From a virus, in IMG/VR virus record IMGVR_UViG_3300020220_003756, positions 1 through 64,000 of that record: DNA of 64,000 bases; one strand, given 5' to 3'. Below, piece after piece: positions 26,801 through 35,233 of the stretch. Below the pieces are notes generated by a model, which searched no databases, was not told the origin of the DNA, and saw only the letters and a program-made list of their open reading frames with translations. Position numbers and translations under genes: made by a program. How positions within the stretch are numbered: position 1 is the first letter of the stretch; every line of letters starts with the position of its first letter.

Positions 26801-26828
26801 AAAAAAGAGAGCCCGGATAAACCGGGCT
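26801..26828 (-). terminator. intrinsic terminator after ahpC-ahpD
   Basis: AGCCCGG-TTTAT-CCGGGCT followed by CTCTCTTTTTT on the minus strand. It lies 20 bases past the AhpD stop and closes the peroxiredoxin transcript. Confidence 0.85.
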
Positions 26829-26849
26829 AGAATACAACTATGTTTAAAA

Positions 26850-27365
26850 TTAATTTTGTAAAACTCTTGATACTGCGGTAATCACTGAGGCAATGCGGCC
26901 GATGTCACGAAGTTGTTCTACTGTATAGCCTTCCTTCTTTAGTGTTTCATAGTGTGCTTTGACGCAGAAATGACACTTACCTACGATCGAAGCCGATAAT
27001 GCGTATGCTTCGAATCTGGCCTTAGTAGTTCCGCCATGTGTAGCGATGGCATTCATACGTAACTGTGCCGGCAATCCGCTGAGTGATTCATCCTCGGCCA
27101 TTTCTACGTAAGGATACCAAACATTGTTCATGGCCATTAAACTGGCTGCGGTAATTGCGGCTTCGGATTCTCGTTGATCTGCGATCTGACTCTGCATCCA
27201 AGTCCATAGTTTTGAATTACCTGTGGCAAAAGCCGCCGCGAGAGCAACCGCTTCTGCTTCTTCCTGTGGCAGAGTAGAACGCTTGACTACGGCATCGATA
27301 TTGAGTCGTGTGTCCTTAGCGTAGTCAGGAATAGTATCCTTGATTTGATCTACCCATGCAGTCAT
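26850..27365 (-). CDS. ahpD: AhpD-like alkyl hydroperoxidase
   Basis: A 171-residue AhpD. The catalytic pair is in KCHFCVKAH (Cys131, Cys134), with the family helices and an N-terminal domain typical of full-length AhpD. AhpD reduces the AhpC peroxidase in bacteria that lack AhpF. It is fused to the ahpC operon: the AhpC stop is at 27366, directly before the AhpD start. It should protect phage replication from peroxide, for instance under light or heme stress. Confidence 0.9.
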   Translation of the reverse strand: MTAWVDQIKDTIPDYAKDTRLNIDAVVKRSTLPQEEAEAVALAAAFATGNSKLWTWMQSQIADQRESEAAITAASLMAMNNVWYPYVEMAEDESLSGLPAQLRMNAIATHGGTTKARFEAYALSASIVGKCHFCVKAHYETLKKEGYTVEQLRDIGRIASVITAVSRVLQN

Positions 27366-27923
27366 TTAAGCCACCTTTAGTTTTTTGGTTTCTAATGTAT
27401 CTGCACCTACTTGACGGTTACACTCACAGAGTTCGCCAGTTTGTAGTGCATCAAGAATACGCAGAGTTTCTTCTGCGTTACGGCCAACGTTCAAGTTATT
27501 CACAGTAACATGCTGGATGACATTGTCTGGATCAACGATGAATGTTGCGCGAAGGGCCGCACCCGCCGGAACAAAGAACACGCCCAGTTGCTCAACAAGA
27601 CTCAGTTCACCGCGCTGTGTGTCAGCGAACTGAACGTGCTTGATCTTAGCAAGGTCGCTGTGTGCTTTCTGCCAGCCTAGTTTGCAGAACTCATTGTCTG
27701 TGCTTCCAGTCAGCAATACTGCATCACGGTCTGCGAAATCTTGTTGTAATTTATCATAGGCAACGATTTCTGTGGGGCAAACGAAAGTAAAGTCTTTTGG
27801 ATAGCATACGATAACTTTCCATTTACCTTCAAAAGACTTTTCAGTGATGTCAAAAAACTTATCACTACCTGGATTGATACCGGTCACTACAAATGCTTCT
27901 AATCTATCACCAATTGTTTTCAT
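27366..27923 (-). CDS. ahpC: AhpC-type peroxiredoxin
   Basis: A 185-residue 2-Cys peroxiredoxin. The peroxidatic Cys49 lies in DFTFVCPTEI; the C-terminal GELCECN holds Cys166 and Cys168, one of which resolves. This form pairs with AhpD rather than AhpF. It removes organic and hydrogen peroxide in the cytosol. It has an AAGGAGA ribosome site and a good sigma-70 promoter upstream, so it is likely expressed early by host polymerase. Confidence 0.92.
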   Translation of the reverse strand: MKTIGDRLEAFVVTGINPGSDKFFDITEKSFEGKWKVIVCYPKDFTFVCPTEIVAYDKLQQDFADRDAVLLTGSTDNEFCKLGWQKAHSDLAKIKHVQFADTQRGELSLVEQLGVFFVPAGAALRATFIVDPDNVIQHVTVNNLNVGRNAEETLRILDALQTGELCECNRQVGADTLETKKLKVA

Positions 27924-27958
27924 GTGTTTCTCCTTGTGTGTGTTGAAAACTTAGAACT

Positions 27959-27988
27959 ATTTTACAATTTATTTAACCTATAGATCAA
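27959..27988 (-). promoter_or_regulatory. sigma-70 promoter of ahpC-ahpD
   Basis: TTGATC (27983-27988) and TAAAAT (27959-27964) on the minus strand, 18 bases apart, about 36 bases before the ahpC start. Confidence 0.6.
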
Positions 27989-28104
27989 GAGATTTTAATA
28001 GGTTTTTGTTATTATTTTCCTATGGAGTTCATAGGTAAAAACAATATTGTGCGTACAAAATATGCACTGGACAAGTATATAACCAACGGTCAGTAGGGGT
28101 CAAG

Positions 28105-28130
28105 AAAAAAGTGGCCCGAAGGCCACTTTT
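28105..28130 (-). terminator. intrinsic terminator of the tmRNA gene
   Basis: The minus strand has AAAAGTGGCC-TTCG-GGCCACTTTTTT: a 10-bp stem with a UUCG loop and a T-run. It directly follows the last tmRNA helix. Confidence 0.92.
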
Positions 28131-28168
28131 GGTATTTTGGGAAACAAGGCATACCAACCCCGTGGAGA

Positions 28169-28210
28169 CTACGCCGCTAGGCGAGTTTCTCCAAAAAATG
28201 CGTCGTTTGC
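28169..28210 (-). CDS. tmRNA proteolysis tag
   Basis: The resume codon GCA at 28210-28208 opens a 13-codon frame, ANDAFFGETRLAA, then TAG. AND at the start and LAA at the end are the usual tag ends; the middle AFFGETR is unlike common host tags. The LAA end should be recognised by ClpXP and ClpAP. The stop lies in the stem after the tag, as in other tmRNAs. Confidence 0.93.
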   Translation of the reverse strand, partial: ANDAFFGETRLAA

Positions 28211-28293
28211 ATTTATAGTTTTGCTTGATTTACAGTCATCGCCTACTGTGTTGCCGTCTCCGTTATCTCACCCTGTCGAAACCGGTCGGACCC

Positions 28294-28352
28294 CTCAGAA
28301 ACACACTGTACAGATATTAGCAATGGCCTCTGTGGGACGATCAGTGTGCTTT
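28294..28352 (-). other. intervening segment of the permuted tmRNA precursor
   Basis: Lies between the CCA end of the acceptor piece and the 5' end of the coding piece. It can form a hairpin (CACACTGA...ACAGTGTG) that would bring the two ends together. In known two-piece tmRNAs this part is cut out; the same is inferred. Confidence 0.75.
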
Positions 28353-28423
28353 TGGTGGATCCGGGGGGAATCGAACCCCCGTCCAGAATGCCTTCACATC
28401 GAAGGATGTACAACAATACTGTT

Positions 28424-28452
28424 ATTTAACTATCTCTTGACTCTAATGTCAA
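28424..28452 (-). promoter_or_regulatory. sigma-70 promoter of tmRNA
   Basis: TTGACA (28447-28452) and TTAAAT (28424-28429) with 17 bases between, on the minus strand. Initiation near 28417 fits the start of the acceptor piece. It lies inside the 3' end of the upstream small gene. Confidence 0.65.
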
Positions 28453-28683
28453 TACTTTTAGATTTAGTAACATGTTTTCTACTGTTAGTTTGGTTATAGT
28501 ACTTAGTAGAATGACTTTGTCATCGAACGTGTATTCGGGCTTGTCAAACATTTCTAATATGCTAGTCGCCACCATCTTATAGGCCTGTTCTTTGCCTACG
28601 GCCAATCTATCCCAAGGTATGGAATCCTGTCCTTCTACCTCTTGTGCTATATCTACTAGGAGATCTAGATCTACTTTATGCAT
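28426..28683 (-). CDS. small helical hypothetical protein (85 aa)
   Basis: An 85-residue, mostly alpha-helical, acidic protein. It sits 3 bases downstream of the 2OG-oxygenase-like gene and its 3' end contains the tmRNA promoter. No known family. Confidence 0.55.
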   Translation of the reverse strand: MHKVDLDLLVDIAQEVEGQDSIPWDRLAVGKEQAYKMVATSILEMFDKPEYTFDDKVILLSTITKLTVENMLLNLKVLTLESRDS

Positions 28684-28686
28684 AAA

Positions 28687-29331
28687 TTATTTGATTTCTA
28701 ATTGGTCTATGCTGGTACCAAATACGCCTTTGGGGAAAACGTTAAATGCTAGGCTATATCTGGTTTTGTCTGATAGATTTTCTGTGACAGAATGATATAA
28801 AAGGCTAGGAAATAATATCAAATCGCCGACTTGAGGATATATTCCCCAGGCATCGGCGTTGAATACATTTAATCGATCTTGATCACCGTGTTGTTGATAA
28901 TTGAATCCAATCTCAACCGTATCAGTCCAAAGGTTATAATAACTTTTATCTTTTTGGAACACTATGGCACCGCTTTGATCATAGACTTCGAGATAATAGA
29001 TTCCGCTTATGATGCTGTTAGAATGTCGATGAGAGCCTGCAAAATCATTCCTGTCGTGCCTATTGACCCAACTATTCTGTATCTCAAAGTTCAATCGATC
29101 ATCACAGTCTAATATCTGGTGGAGGAAATAATCAATGTGAGCCTGTATTTTTCCTCGAAGACCGACTAGTTCTGCCGAATCTAATATGCGTTTGTTTTCA
29201 GTGTAACTGCCATTTTCTGCAGGCATGCGAGAAAAGACCTGTGATTTTATAAAATTTAAATCATCGCTATCACGTTCTATATTAGACTGATACAAGGGAA
29301 TAGGAAACAACGGAGTAAGATTATGATTCAT
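28687..29331 (-). CDS. 2OG-Fe(II) oxygenase-like protein, paralogue A
   Basis: A 214-residue protein of the phage putative 2OG-Fe(II) oxygenase family. HRHSNSIISGIYYLEV is the first iron motif region (H-x-H), and LILFPSLLYHSVTENLSDKTRYSLAFNVFPKG gives the second His and the 2-oxoglutarate Arg. It is about 35 percent identical to the next gene, overlapping it by 4 bases. The pair arose by duplication. Targets may be protein or nucleic acid; none is shown. Confidence 0.78.
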   Translation of the reverse strand: MNHNLTPLFPIPLYQSNIERDSDDLNFIKSQVFSRMPAENGSYTENKRILDSAELVGLRGKIQAHIDYFLHQILDCDDRLNFEIQNSWVNRHDRNDFAGSHRHSNSIISGIYYLEVYDQSGAIVFQKDKSYYNLWTDTVEIGFNYQQHGDQDRLNVFNADAWGIYPQVGDLILFPSLLYHSVTENLSDKTRYSLAFNVFPKGVFGTSIDQLEIK

Positions 29332-29975
29332 AGCGTAAGTTCGCTATTGCCTCCGCGACCAAAGACGCCTTTAGGAAACACGTTGAATGCTAGACTATAT
29401 CTTATTATATCAGATTCATTGATCAAAACGCTATGTGCCAACGTGCTGGGGAAAATCAATATGTCGTTGTGTGCGGGAATAAACACGCTGGCATCGGTGG
29501 TGAAATCGGTGGTTTCGTCGAAATCTATTCTGATAGTATCGTGCCACAAGGGTTTATATGATGGTTCTTTGTGGAAGGCTATACCCCCTGACCGTTCATC
29601 TACATTGAGATACATTACTCCGCTAATAAGACTATTGGCGTGTGTATGCATTGAACTGTAACCGCCTTTGACCACTTCATTGACCCACGATGTGGTTATC
29701 TGCCATGCTATGTCTTTTTGGCACTCTAAAATATTGAAGGCGAATGTGTCTACGTGATCCTGTACTTGCTTTTTCAGTCCAGAAAATTGTGGCAGGTCAA
29801 GGATATGCCGTTCTTTGGTTTCTTTATGCGTGATAAACTCGAGCATATACCTGTCATTGGTTTCCCATTCAAATCCGTTGGTTAATTTGTGATAGGTTAA
29901 AGTATCTACTCTGATCTTACTTCTATACACAGGAACAGGAAATAACTTGTGTACGGTATAATTTATCTGATCCAT
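29328..29975 (-). CDS. 2OG-Fe(II) oxygenase-like protein, paralogue B
   Basis: A 215-residue paralogue of the protein at 28687-29331, with the same order of motifs: HTHANSLISGVMYLNVD, then LIFPSTLAHSVLINESDIIRYSLAFNVFPKG. Conservation of the iron His residues and the RYSLAFN segment in both copies suggests that both are active. ATG 29975 overlaps the DUF454 gene by 13 bases. The substrate is unknown. Confidence 0.78.
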   Translation of the reverse strand: MDQINYTVHKLFPVPVYRSKIRVDTLTYHKLTNGFEWETNDRYMLEFITHKETKERHILDLPQFSGLKKQVQDHVDTFAFNILECQKDIAWQITTSWVNEVVKGGYSSMHTHANSLISGVMYLNVDERSGGIAFHKEPSYKPLWHDTIRIDFDETTDFTTDASVFIPAHNDILIFPSTLAHSVLINESDIIRYSLAFNVFPKGVFGRGGNSELTL

Positions 29976-30373
29976 CCTATCTTCTTTCCTGTGCTTTTTC
30001 GTTGATCGTATTCTGCAACACTACCTGGAAAACGCCAAGCCCATACAGCAACCAATGCCATAAACACAGCAGTGCTTAAAATACCAATAGGTTTGACACC
30101 GCCTGCCCACATCAACACAAGGCTCAGCGACATCATACCAATCATAAAGAATTTCATCTTTGTAGGGAACACACGTTTTTCGTTCCAGTTGGTGAGGAAT
30201 GGTCCAAACAGTCGATGATTATACAACCAACGATGCATGCGCTCGCTGCCTTTTGAAAAACAGTAGGCAGCGGCCACCACCCAGATGCTGTAAGGAAATC
30301 CCGGAGTCACCACGCCTACATAGGCTAAACCTAGGCAGAAGAATCCTAGGACGTTCCAAAATATTTTTTTCAT
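29963..30373 (-). CDS. DUF454 (YbaN-like) membrane protein
   Basis: A 136-residue membrane protein with four hydrophobic segments. LGLAYVGVVTPGFPYSIWVV and the segment CFSKGSERMHRWLYNHRLFGPFL are hallmarks of DUF454/YbaN. Family function unknown. It is basic at the C terminus. Such bacterial inner-membrane genes are uncommon in phages. Confidence 0.8.
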   Translation of the reverse strand: MKKIFWNVLGFFCLGLAYVGVVTPGFPYSIWVVAAAYCFSKGSERMHRWLYNHRLFGPFLTNWNEKRVFPTKMKFFMIGMMSLSLVLMWAGGVKPIGILSTAVFMALVAVWAWRFPGSVAEYDQRKSTGKKIGWIR

Positions 30374-30374
30374 A

Positions 30375-30638
30375 TCAATTTACGTTTACATTACCGCTGC
30401 CGGATGTCGCATGGCCGCAAGTGGCTATATCACCTGCTTTACATACGGGAATTCCGTTGGCAAACACATTGGCGCTGGCAGTGACCATCACTGGTGCTGC
30501 ATGAGGTCCTTTTCCATGGGGAATAACAGGAGCACCCAAAACCGTGACTGGAACCCCATTAGCAAACACTGTGGGAGCAAGGGCACCTACGATCGTGCCT
30601 CCTGCTTTGTCAACTCCTACTCTACTGATTCCAGGCAT
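30375..30638 (-). CDS. PAAR-domain spike-tip protein
   Basis: An 87-residue PAAR protein, the T4 gp5.4 type tip that sharpens the tail spike. PGISRVGVDKAGG at the start, paired VFANGVPV/VFANGIPV repeats and DIATCGHATSGS at the end give the metal-binding Cys and His. It acts on the virion outside the cell, piercing the outer membrane. Confidence 0.9.
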   Translation of the reverse strand: MPGISRVGVDKAGGTIVGALAPTVFANGVPVTVLGAPVIPHGKGPHAAPVMVTASANVFANGIPVCKAGDIATCGHATSGSGNVNVN

Positions 30639-30640
30639 GA

Positions 30641-30934
30641 TTATCCCGCTATGGCTATGCCAGTGGTGCCTTGCGTATACTGGTTCGCGAATTCCTGTTC
30701 AGTGTTCACTATGACCATTACCGCAGATTTATCGATAGTAAGATCTTTTTCATGATCTACGGTAAACAAAAAAGGTACCATGCCCAATCCCTTAGGCCCA
30801 GCACTCAATGTCAATGGTTTTGAGATTTTATATCCGGTAGCAGTCGTTTCTACCAATTTGGCCAATATCTCTTCTCCGTTCACTAATTTTATCGTAACGA
30901 CTGATCCTTCGGTCAATCCTTTGTCAATTAACAT
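30641..30934 (-). CDS. beta-rich phage protein (97 aa)
   Basis: A 97-residue protein that looks all-beta. GSVVTIKLVNGEEILAKLVE suggests an Sm-like or small-barrel fold seen in some T4-like phages, but I am not sure. It lies between PAAR and glutaredoxin genes and overlaps the latter by 11 bases. Confidence 0.6.
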   Translation of the reverse strand: MLIDKGLTEGSVVTIKLVNGEEILAKLVETTATGYKISKPLTLSAGPKGLGMVPFLFTVDHEKDLTIDKSAVMVIVNTEQEFANQYTQGTTGIAIAG

Positions 30935-31163
30935 GTTTTTCCTTTGCGAAGTATGCTTTTAATTCTGTAAATCCACCTATCAATTTTTCATCTAAGAAAA
31001 TCTGCGGTAAGGTTCTTGCATTAGGTACTGCTTCGAGAAGTTCTTCGCGTGTGTAGCCATCACCGATTTTTCTTTCTTCAAATGCGATATCTTTCTGTGT
31101 CAGCAATGATTTGGCTTGATCACAGAACGTACAATTATATTTGCTCCAAACTACTGCTTTCAT
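30924..31163 (-). CDS. glutaredoxin
   Basis: A 79-residue glutaredoxin with active site NCTFCDQ (Cys10, Cys13) and the later ARTLPQIFLD cis-Pro region. It delivers electrons to ribonucleotide reductase, whose genes lie just upstream. T4 also has a glutaredoxin beside its RNR genes. Confidence 0.92.
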   Translation of the reverse strand: MKAVVWSKYNCTFCDQAKSLLTQKDIAFEERKIGDGYTREELLEAVPNARTLPQIFLDEKLIGGFTELKAYFAKEKHVN

Positions 31164-31174
31164 CGTTTTCCTTT

Positions 31175-31345
31175 CTATGCCGAATAAACTGTTTTACCTT
31201 TGCTATCAACTACTCGTACCAATAATGCACCTGCACGTTTTTTTCTTAATGCTTCTGCGATGGCTGCGGATTCGTTGCTGAAAGAACTGGCATTCTTCCA
31301 AGAATCAAATGGGCTACGCATCTTATATTGTGCTTTGTAGTTCAT
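31175..31345 (-). CDS. small basic protein (56 aa)
   Basis: A 56-codon frame starting MNYKAQYKMRSPFDSWKNAS; it has a helical Ala-rich centre and a basic end (LRKKRAGALLVRVVDSKGKT). It lies between nrdB and glutaredoxin, 2 bases after the nrdB stop, with no other frame to fill the space. Function unknown; conservation at the same place in relatives would be the test. Confidence 0.6.
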   Translation of the reverse strand: MNYKAQYKMRSPFDSWKNASSFSNESAAIAEALRKKRAGALLVRVVDSKGKTVYSA

Positions 31346-31347
31346 AA

Positions 31348-32448
31348 TTATATAGCCGGTAGCGACTCATAGTCAATATTTTCACTCATCACACCAATCA
31401 CATAATTGGTACTTTCGTTTTCTTGTAGAGCAGTTTGCTTCTTGCTGGTATCACTGTGTTTGTTGAACCAGGGAATAGGTGTAGTTCTTGGTGCTGCCTG
31501 CTGATATTTAATCCCAATTTCTTTTAGTGCGGTCAGGGCGGTATAATCTACGAAATCTTTGAGGATAGCAGCATTAAGTCCAATCACTGGACCTTTCTTG
31601 AACAGATAGTCGGCCCACTGTTTTTCCTCGACGATTACATCTGTGTACATTTTGTAGACTTCACTTTCGCACTCTTGTTTGGCTTCAACGAACCGCTCAT
31701 CTTCTTTGACCACCTGATTGATCAGATAAGCAGTCCACCCCTTGTGCAACAGTTCGTCTTGTAGGATCAGCCCGATGATATTGCCGTTACCGATGAAGAT
31801 CTTGTTCTCTACCATAGCGAGGCTAGTAGCGAAACTTACCATGAAGCGGAAGGCTTCTAGGGCGTATGAAGCGTTCAGTGCGAGCCAGATGGCCCGGATG
31901 TGTTCTTTTTCCGTGATCGTTTCACCCATCTCCTTGCGGCAGTTAACAAGGTGTAGGTCGTCGTAATATTTCCCCACACTTGAAGCCATATCCACGATTT
32001 CTTTAGTATCATGGATGGTATTAAAAACATCTTTAGGAACATTATAGATATTACGGATGATATGGCTATAACTGCGGCTATGGATATTCGTTTCAAAAAA
32101 GGTCCAATTGTAAACAAGGGCTTCTAACTCCGGTAATGAAACAACAGGGGTGAAGATTTGGCTAGGTCCTCTACCCTGTAGGCTATCCAATGCGGTCTGC
32201 CTTAATAGATTAGATGTGAAGATATGTTTGACAGCATCAGATGCATCCTTGAAATCCTGCGCATCTTTGGTGAGGCTGATCTCTTCAGGCTGCCAAAAAA
32301 ACCCTCTGGCGGTTGTTTCGAAATCTGAGATCTTTTTATATTTGACTTCTTCGAATCTCTGTATGGTCACGGGACCGGCAGGATCGAGAAACATTTTTCG
32401 ATTTAGATAATCTGTGGTGTGTGTTAAATCATATTGTGCTAAACTCAT
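31348..32448 (-). CDS. nrdB: class Ia ribonucleotide reductase small subunit
   Basis: A 366-residue R2 subunit. ISLTKDAQDF carries the first iron Asp, and ELEALVYNWTFFETNIHSRSY supplies Glu, His and the radical Tyr. Further Glu/His ligands occur in later helices. It makes the tyrosyl radical for NrdA. The start overlaps the nrdA stop by 4 bases. Together they supply dNTPs for phage DNA. Confidence 0.95.
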   Translation of the reverse strand: MSLAQYDLTHTTDYLNRKMFLDPAGPVTIQRFEEVKYKKISDFETTARGFFWQPEEISLTKDAQDFKDASDAVKHIFTSNLLRQTALDSLQGRGPSQIFTPVVSLPELEALVYNWTFFETNIHSRSYSHIIRNIYNVPKDVFNTIHDTKEIVDMASSVGKYYDDLHLVNCRKEMGETITEKEHIRAIWLALNASYALEAFRFMVSFATSLAMVENKIFIGNGNIIGLILQDELLHKGWTAYLINQVVKEDERFVEAKQECESEVYKMYTDVIVEEKQWADYLFKKGPVIGLNAAILKDFVDYTALTALKEIGIKYQQAAPRTTPIPWFNKHSDTSKKQTALQENESTNYVIGVMSENIDYESLPAI

Positions 32449-34784
32449 AATTTGCAGGCCTCGCAGTCTTCTTCTAATAATTCATTTGGTTCTATATGAT
32501 ACCCATTGATCTTTTCATGATATCCATTGATGCTCGGAATGTCTTCTTGTTTGGCACCAGATTTATTGATTAGACTGTAATAGAATGTTTTCAGTCCCCA
32601 TTTATGAGCCAACATTAAATTTTTAACGATCAATGTTGTTGGGACTTTTCGATCCGAAAAATGTGCTGGATTATAAAATGTATTGGTTGAAATGCTCTGA
32701 TCAACGTATGCTGACAATACTGCTGCAGTTTTGATATAGTGAACGCAATCTGATTGTTCCCACATCAATTGATATTTGTTTTTTAATTTATGATAGTCCG
32801 GGACTACCTGGGTGAAAGAACCTGCTTTTGATTCTTTGGTGGAGATCAAACTCATAGGCATCTCAATTCCGTTAGTGCTGTTAATGACCACCGAACTAGA
32901 TTCTACGGGTGCGATGGCCATCAATGTGGCATTACGAACGCCATGCTGTTTCATTTCTTTACGCAACGATTCCCAGTCTAATTCAGGCGTAAAATTAGTC
33001 AATTCATCGACACCTTTGCTTCTTAGTTCCCAAGGGAAAATACCTTGACCATAGCGAGTTTTATCGCTGTCTAAACAGCGGCCTCTTTCTTTGGCTAATT
33101 CTACAGTTGCCTCAGTTAGATAGTAGGCCTGATGCTCGATCCAACTTTTCACTTCTGCCAGAGCATCTTTCTCACCGTATTGTAACCCACGTTTAGCATG
33201 CCAGTAGGCGAGGTTGGTAACACCAATGCCTAGAGGCTGTATCTCATCGTTCGAGAGTTTGCTCTGTATCGACAAGAAGTCCTGGTAGTCAAGAATGTTA
33301 CACAGGCTACGCTGTAGGATACGACAGGCCCTACGCATGTCCTCTGGATTCCGGAACGATCCCCAGTTGATAGATCCCAGTGTACATAACGCTATGCGAC
33401 CATCTTCGTCGTCTAATCGCTTAAATGGACGTGTGGGTAATAGGATCTCACAGCACAGGTTACTTTGATAAATCGTATGGTATTCGGGATCAAATGGCCC
33501 CTGATTCATGACATTATCAATGAATACGAGATATATTCGACCTGTGTCTGTGCGTTCTTTCAGTATACCACCCTTGAAAACATCTTCAGCATTCATGACC
33601 TTTTTGCGCAGATCCCGACGCTTCTCATATTTCACATACAGTTCTTCGAATAAGTTCGAATCTTTGTAGAAGGCTTCATACAGGTCAGGAACTTCGTTGG
33701 GGTCAAAGAATGTTATATTTTCTCGGTTCTTGAATCTACGCCAAAAGAACGCTGACAATACGACACCGTAGTCCATGTGTCGGACACGAGTTTCTTCTGT
33801 ACCTTGGTTGTTCTTGAGTACGATTAAATCATCAAATTGGTGATGCCATATAGGATAGAATACGGTGGCTGAAGCGTTTCTGATGCCGCCTTGTGAGCAC
33901 GAACGTAGGTCGCCAAACCACTTCTTAAGAAATGGGATCATTCCGGTGTGCATGATCTCCCCACCTCTGATGGGACTACCCAGGGGGCGGAGGCGACCAA
34001 TCTCCAAACCGATGCCAGCTCGCTTGCTGGCATACTTGGCCATCATTTCACCACTAGCGAATATGCTATCAAGGTCATCATCGCTGCGAATAAGCACACA
34101 AGAACTAAATTGTTTGGTAGGAGTACCAAGCCCAGCAAGCACAGGGGTAGCCAAAGTAAAAAGACCATCACTAGCAGCATTATAATATTCCTTGATATAG
34201 CGCATACGAGCCGAATTTGGTTCTTCTTTATGGAACACTGTGGCTGCAGCGATCATGTAACGCACCTGTGGTGTTTCATAGATTTCTTTAGTGGCACGAT
34301 TGCGCACAAGATATTTTTCGATCAACTGTTCGATGGCTGCGTAACTATATTCTTCATCTTTACTATGATCAATAATCTCTTCCATCTTGTCCCATTCTTC
34401 TTCCGAATACCATTCAAGCAGTTCTGGAGTATACAGTCCTGTTTCGACATTACGTTTTACTATGTCATAGAGGCGGGGAGGTGTGTAGTCTCCATATACG
34501 TCCTTGCGCAACATGCTTAATCTCTGTTTGCCTGCTACAAATTGGTAGTTGGTATGGCCAACATCTGGATTATTTTCTACATCGATAAGGTCTACGATAG
34601 CCCTGAGAGTTATTCCGTCGACTTCTCTAGTAGTGATGCCATCATAAAAATGTAACTGAGCCTTGATTTCTATCATCGATTGGCTAACATCTGCGATGCC
34701 TTTACAAATTTTTGCCACCTGGGCCTGCCATTTCTCGATCATTAATGGCTCTTTTTTCCCATCTCTCTTAATCACTGTGATCAT
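32445..34784 (-). CDS. nrdA: class Ia ribonucleotide reductase large subunit
   Basis: A 779-residue R1 subunit. An N-terminal ATP-cone (about 1-90) precedes the barrel. SSCVLIRSDD holds the first redox Cys, SNLCCEILLP the catalytic Cys with Asn and Glu, and LCTLGSINWGS the second redox Cys. The C-terminal EDCEACKL provides the mobile Cys pair for glutaredoxin. All reductase residues are present. The ribosome site is weak (GACATAG). Three CATAAATA bases upstream resemble a late octamer, but early expression would be expected. Confidence 0.96.
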   Translation of the reverse strand: MITVIKRDGKKEPLMIEKWQAQVAKICKGIADVSQSMIEIKAQLHFYDGITTREVDGITLRAIVDLIDVENNPDVGHTNYQFVAGKQRLSMLRKDVYGDYTPPRLYDIVKRNVETGLYTPELLEWYSEEEWDKMEEIIDHSKDEEYSYAAIEQLIEKYLVRNRATKEIYETPQVRYMIAAATVFHKEEPNSARMRYIKEYYNAASDGLFTLATPVLAGLGTPTKQFSSCVLIRSDDDLDSIFASGEMMAKYASKRAGIGLEIGRLRPLGSPIRGGEIMHTGMIPFLKKWFGDLRSCSQGGIRNASATVFYPIWHHQFDDLIVLKNNQGTEETRVRHMDYGVVLSAFFWRRFKNRENITFFDPNEVPDLYEAFYKDSNLFEELYVKYEKRRDLRKKVMNAEDVFKGGILKERTDTGRIYLVFIDNVMNQGPFDPEYHTIYQSNLCCEILLPTRPFKRLDDEDGRIALCTLGSINWGSFRNPEDMRRACRILQRSLCNILDYQDFLSIQSKLSNDEIQPLGIGVTNLAYWHAKRGLQYGEKDALAEVKSWIEHQAYYLTEATVELAKERGRCLDSDKTRYGQGIFPWELRSKGVDELTNFTPELDWESLRKEMKQHGVRNATLMAIAPVESSSVVINSTNGIEMPMSLISTKESKAGSFTQVVPDYHKLKNKYQLMWEQSDCVHYIKTAAVLSAYVDQSISTNTFYNPAHFSDRKVPTTLIVKNLMLAHKWGLKTFYYSLINKSGAKQEDIPSINGYHEKINGYHIEPNELLEEDCEACKL

Positions 34785-34807
34785 CTATGTCTCTCGAAGT
34801 CTGATAT

Positions 34808-35233
34808 TTATGGCAATTCGTGTCCGGCCCAAATTTTGTCTGTGCGGATTTGATCAAATGATTTTCTATCATCAACACTGCGTGGAGTGAGATTTAGAAC
34901 ATGATTGTGATCTACTACTAGAAAAAATCTTTTATTATGTTTCTCTGGAAGCATAGACATATGTATCTCGCATTTGGTATCCATAAACCGCTGTGTTAAT
35001 TTCAAAGTATACAACATTCCTAGACAGATAGCAAGATCATCTAATTTGAGATCTAGAATCAGATGCCACGGATCAGGCCAATCGGCAGGATTTTTTGGAT
35101 CGAGATATGGATTAACGAACGGAGCACGGCTCCAGAGATCTGCAACACGGACCAAGGGTTCTTGATCCAATTCCAAACTATCTCTAAATCTTTTCCATTC
35201 GTTTAATCTATCTACGCCGTGTAGATCAAACAC
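34808..35233 (-). CDS. hypothetical phage protein (141 aa)
   Basis: A 141-residue soluble protein with an acidic, Trp- and Pro-rich centre (YLDPKNPADWPDPWHLILDL). It overlaps the fibre gene by 8 bases, so it is probably made together with it and may be a fibre chaperone or minor virion protein. Similar sequences are known from T4-like phages without function. Confidence 0.6.
   Translation of the reverse strand: MFDLHGVDRLNEWKRFRDSLELDQEPLVRVADLWSRAPFVNPYLDPKNPADWPDPWHLILDLKLDDLAICLGMLYTLKLTQRFMDTKCEIHMSMLPEKHNKRFFLVVDHNHVLNLTPRSVDDRKSFDQIRTDKIWAGHELP

Larger units (their letters stand above)
28131..28417 (-). ncRNA. ssrA: two-piece (circularly permuted) tmRNA
   Basis: A whole tmRNA gene in permuted order: the acceptor part first, then the tag part. 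The acceptor piece ends at 28353 with CCA; its T-arm is GGGGG-TTCGATT-CCCCC. The 3' acceptor strand CGGATCC (28357-28363) pairs perfectly with GGGTCCG at the start of the coding piece (28287-28293), with a G3-U70 wobble for alanyl-tRNA synthetase. ACCGGTTTCGAC forms the D-loop region; AGGGTG can pair with CATTCT as helix P2. About 60 bases between pieces should be removed. A tag frame, following hairpins and a terminator complete it. It rescues stalled ribosomes with SmpB, which is not seen here. Confidence 0.93.

Noticed and set aside
28137-28499. 120-codon plus-strand frame
   Set aside because: It crosses the tmRNA gene on the other strand; RNA pairing and tag explain this DNA.
34805-34812. 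CATAAATA as a late promoter of nrdA
   Set aside because: It is one base off, lies at the end of the neighbouring gene, and ribonucleotide reductase is normally early.
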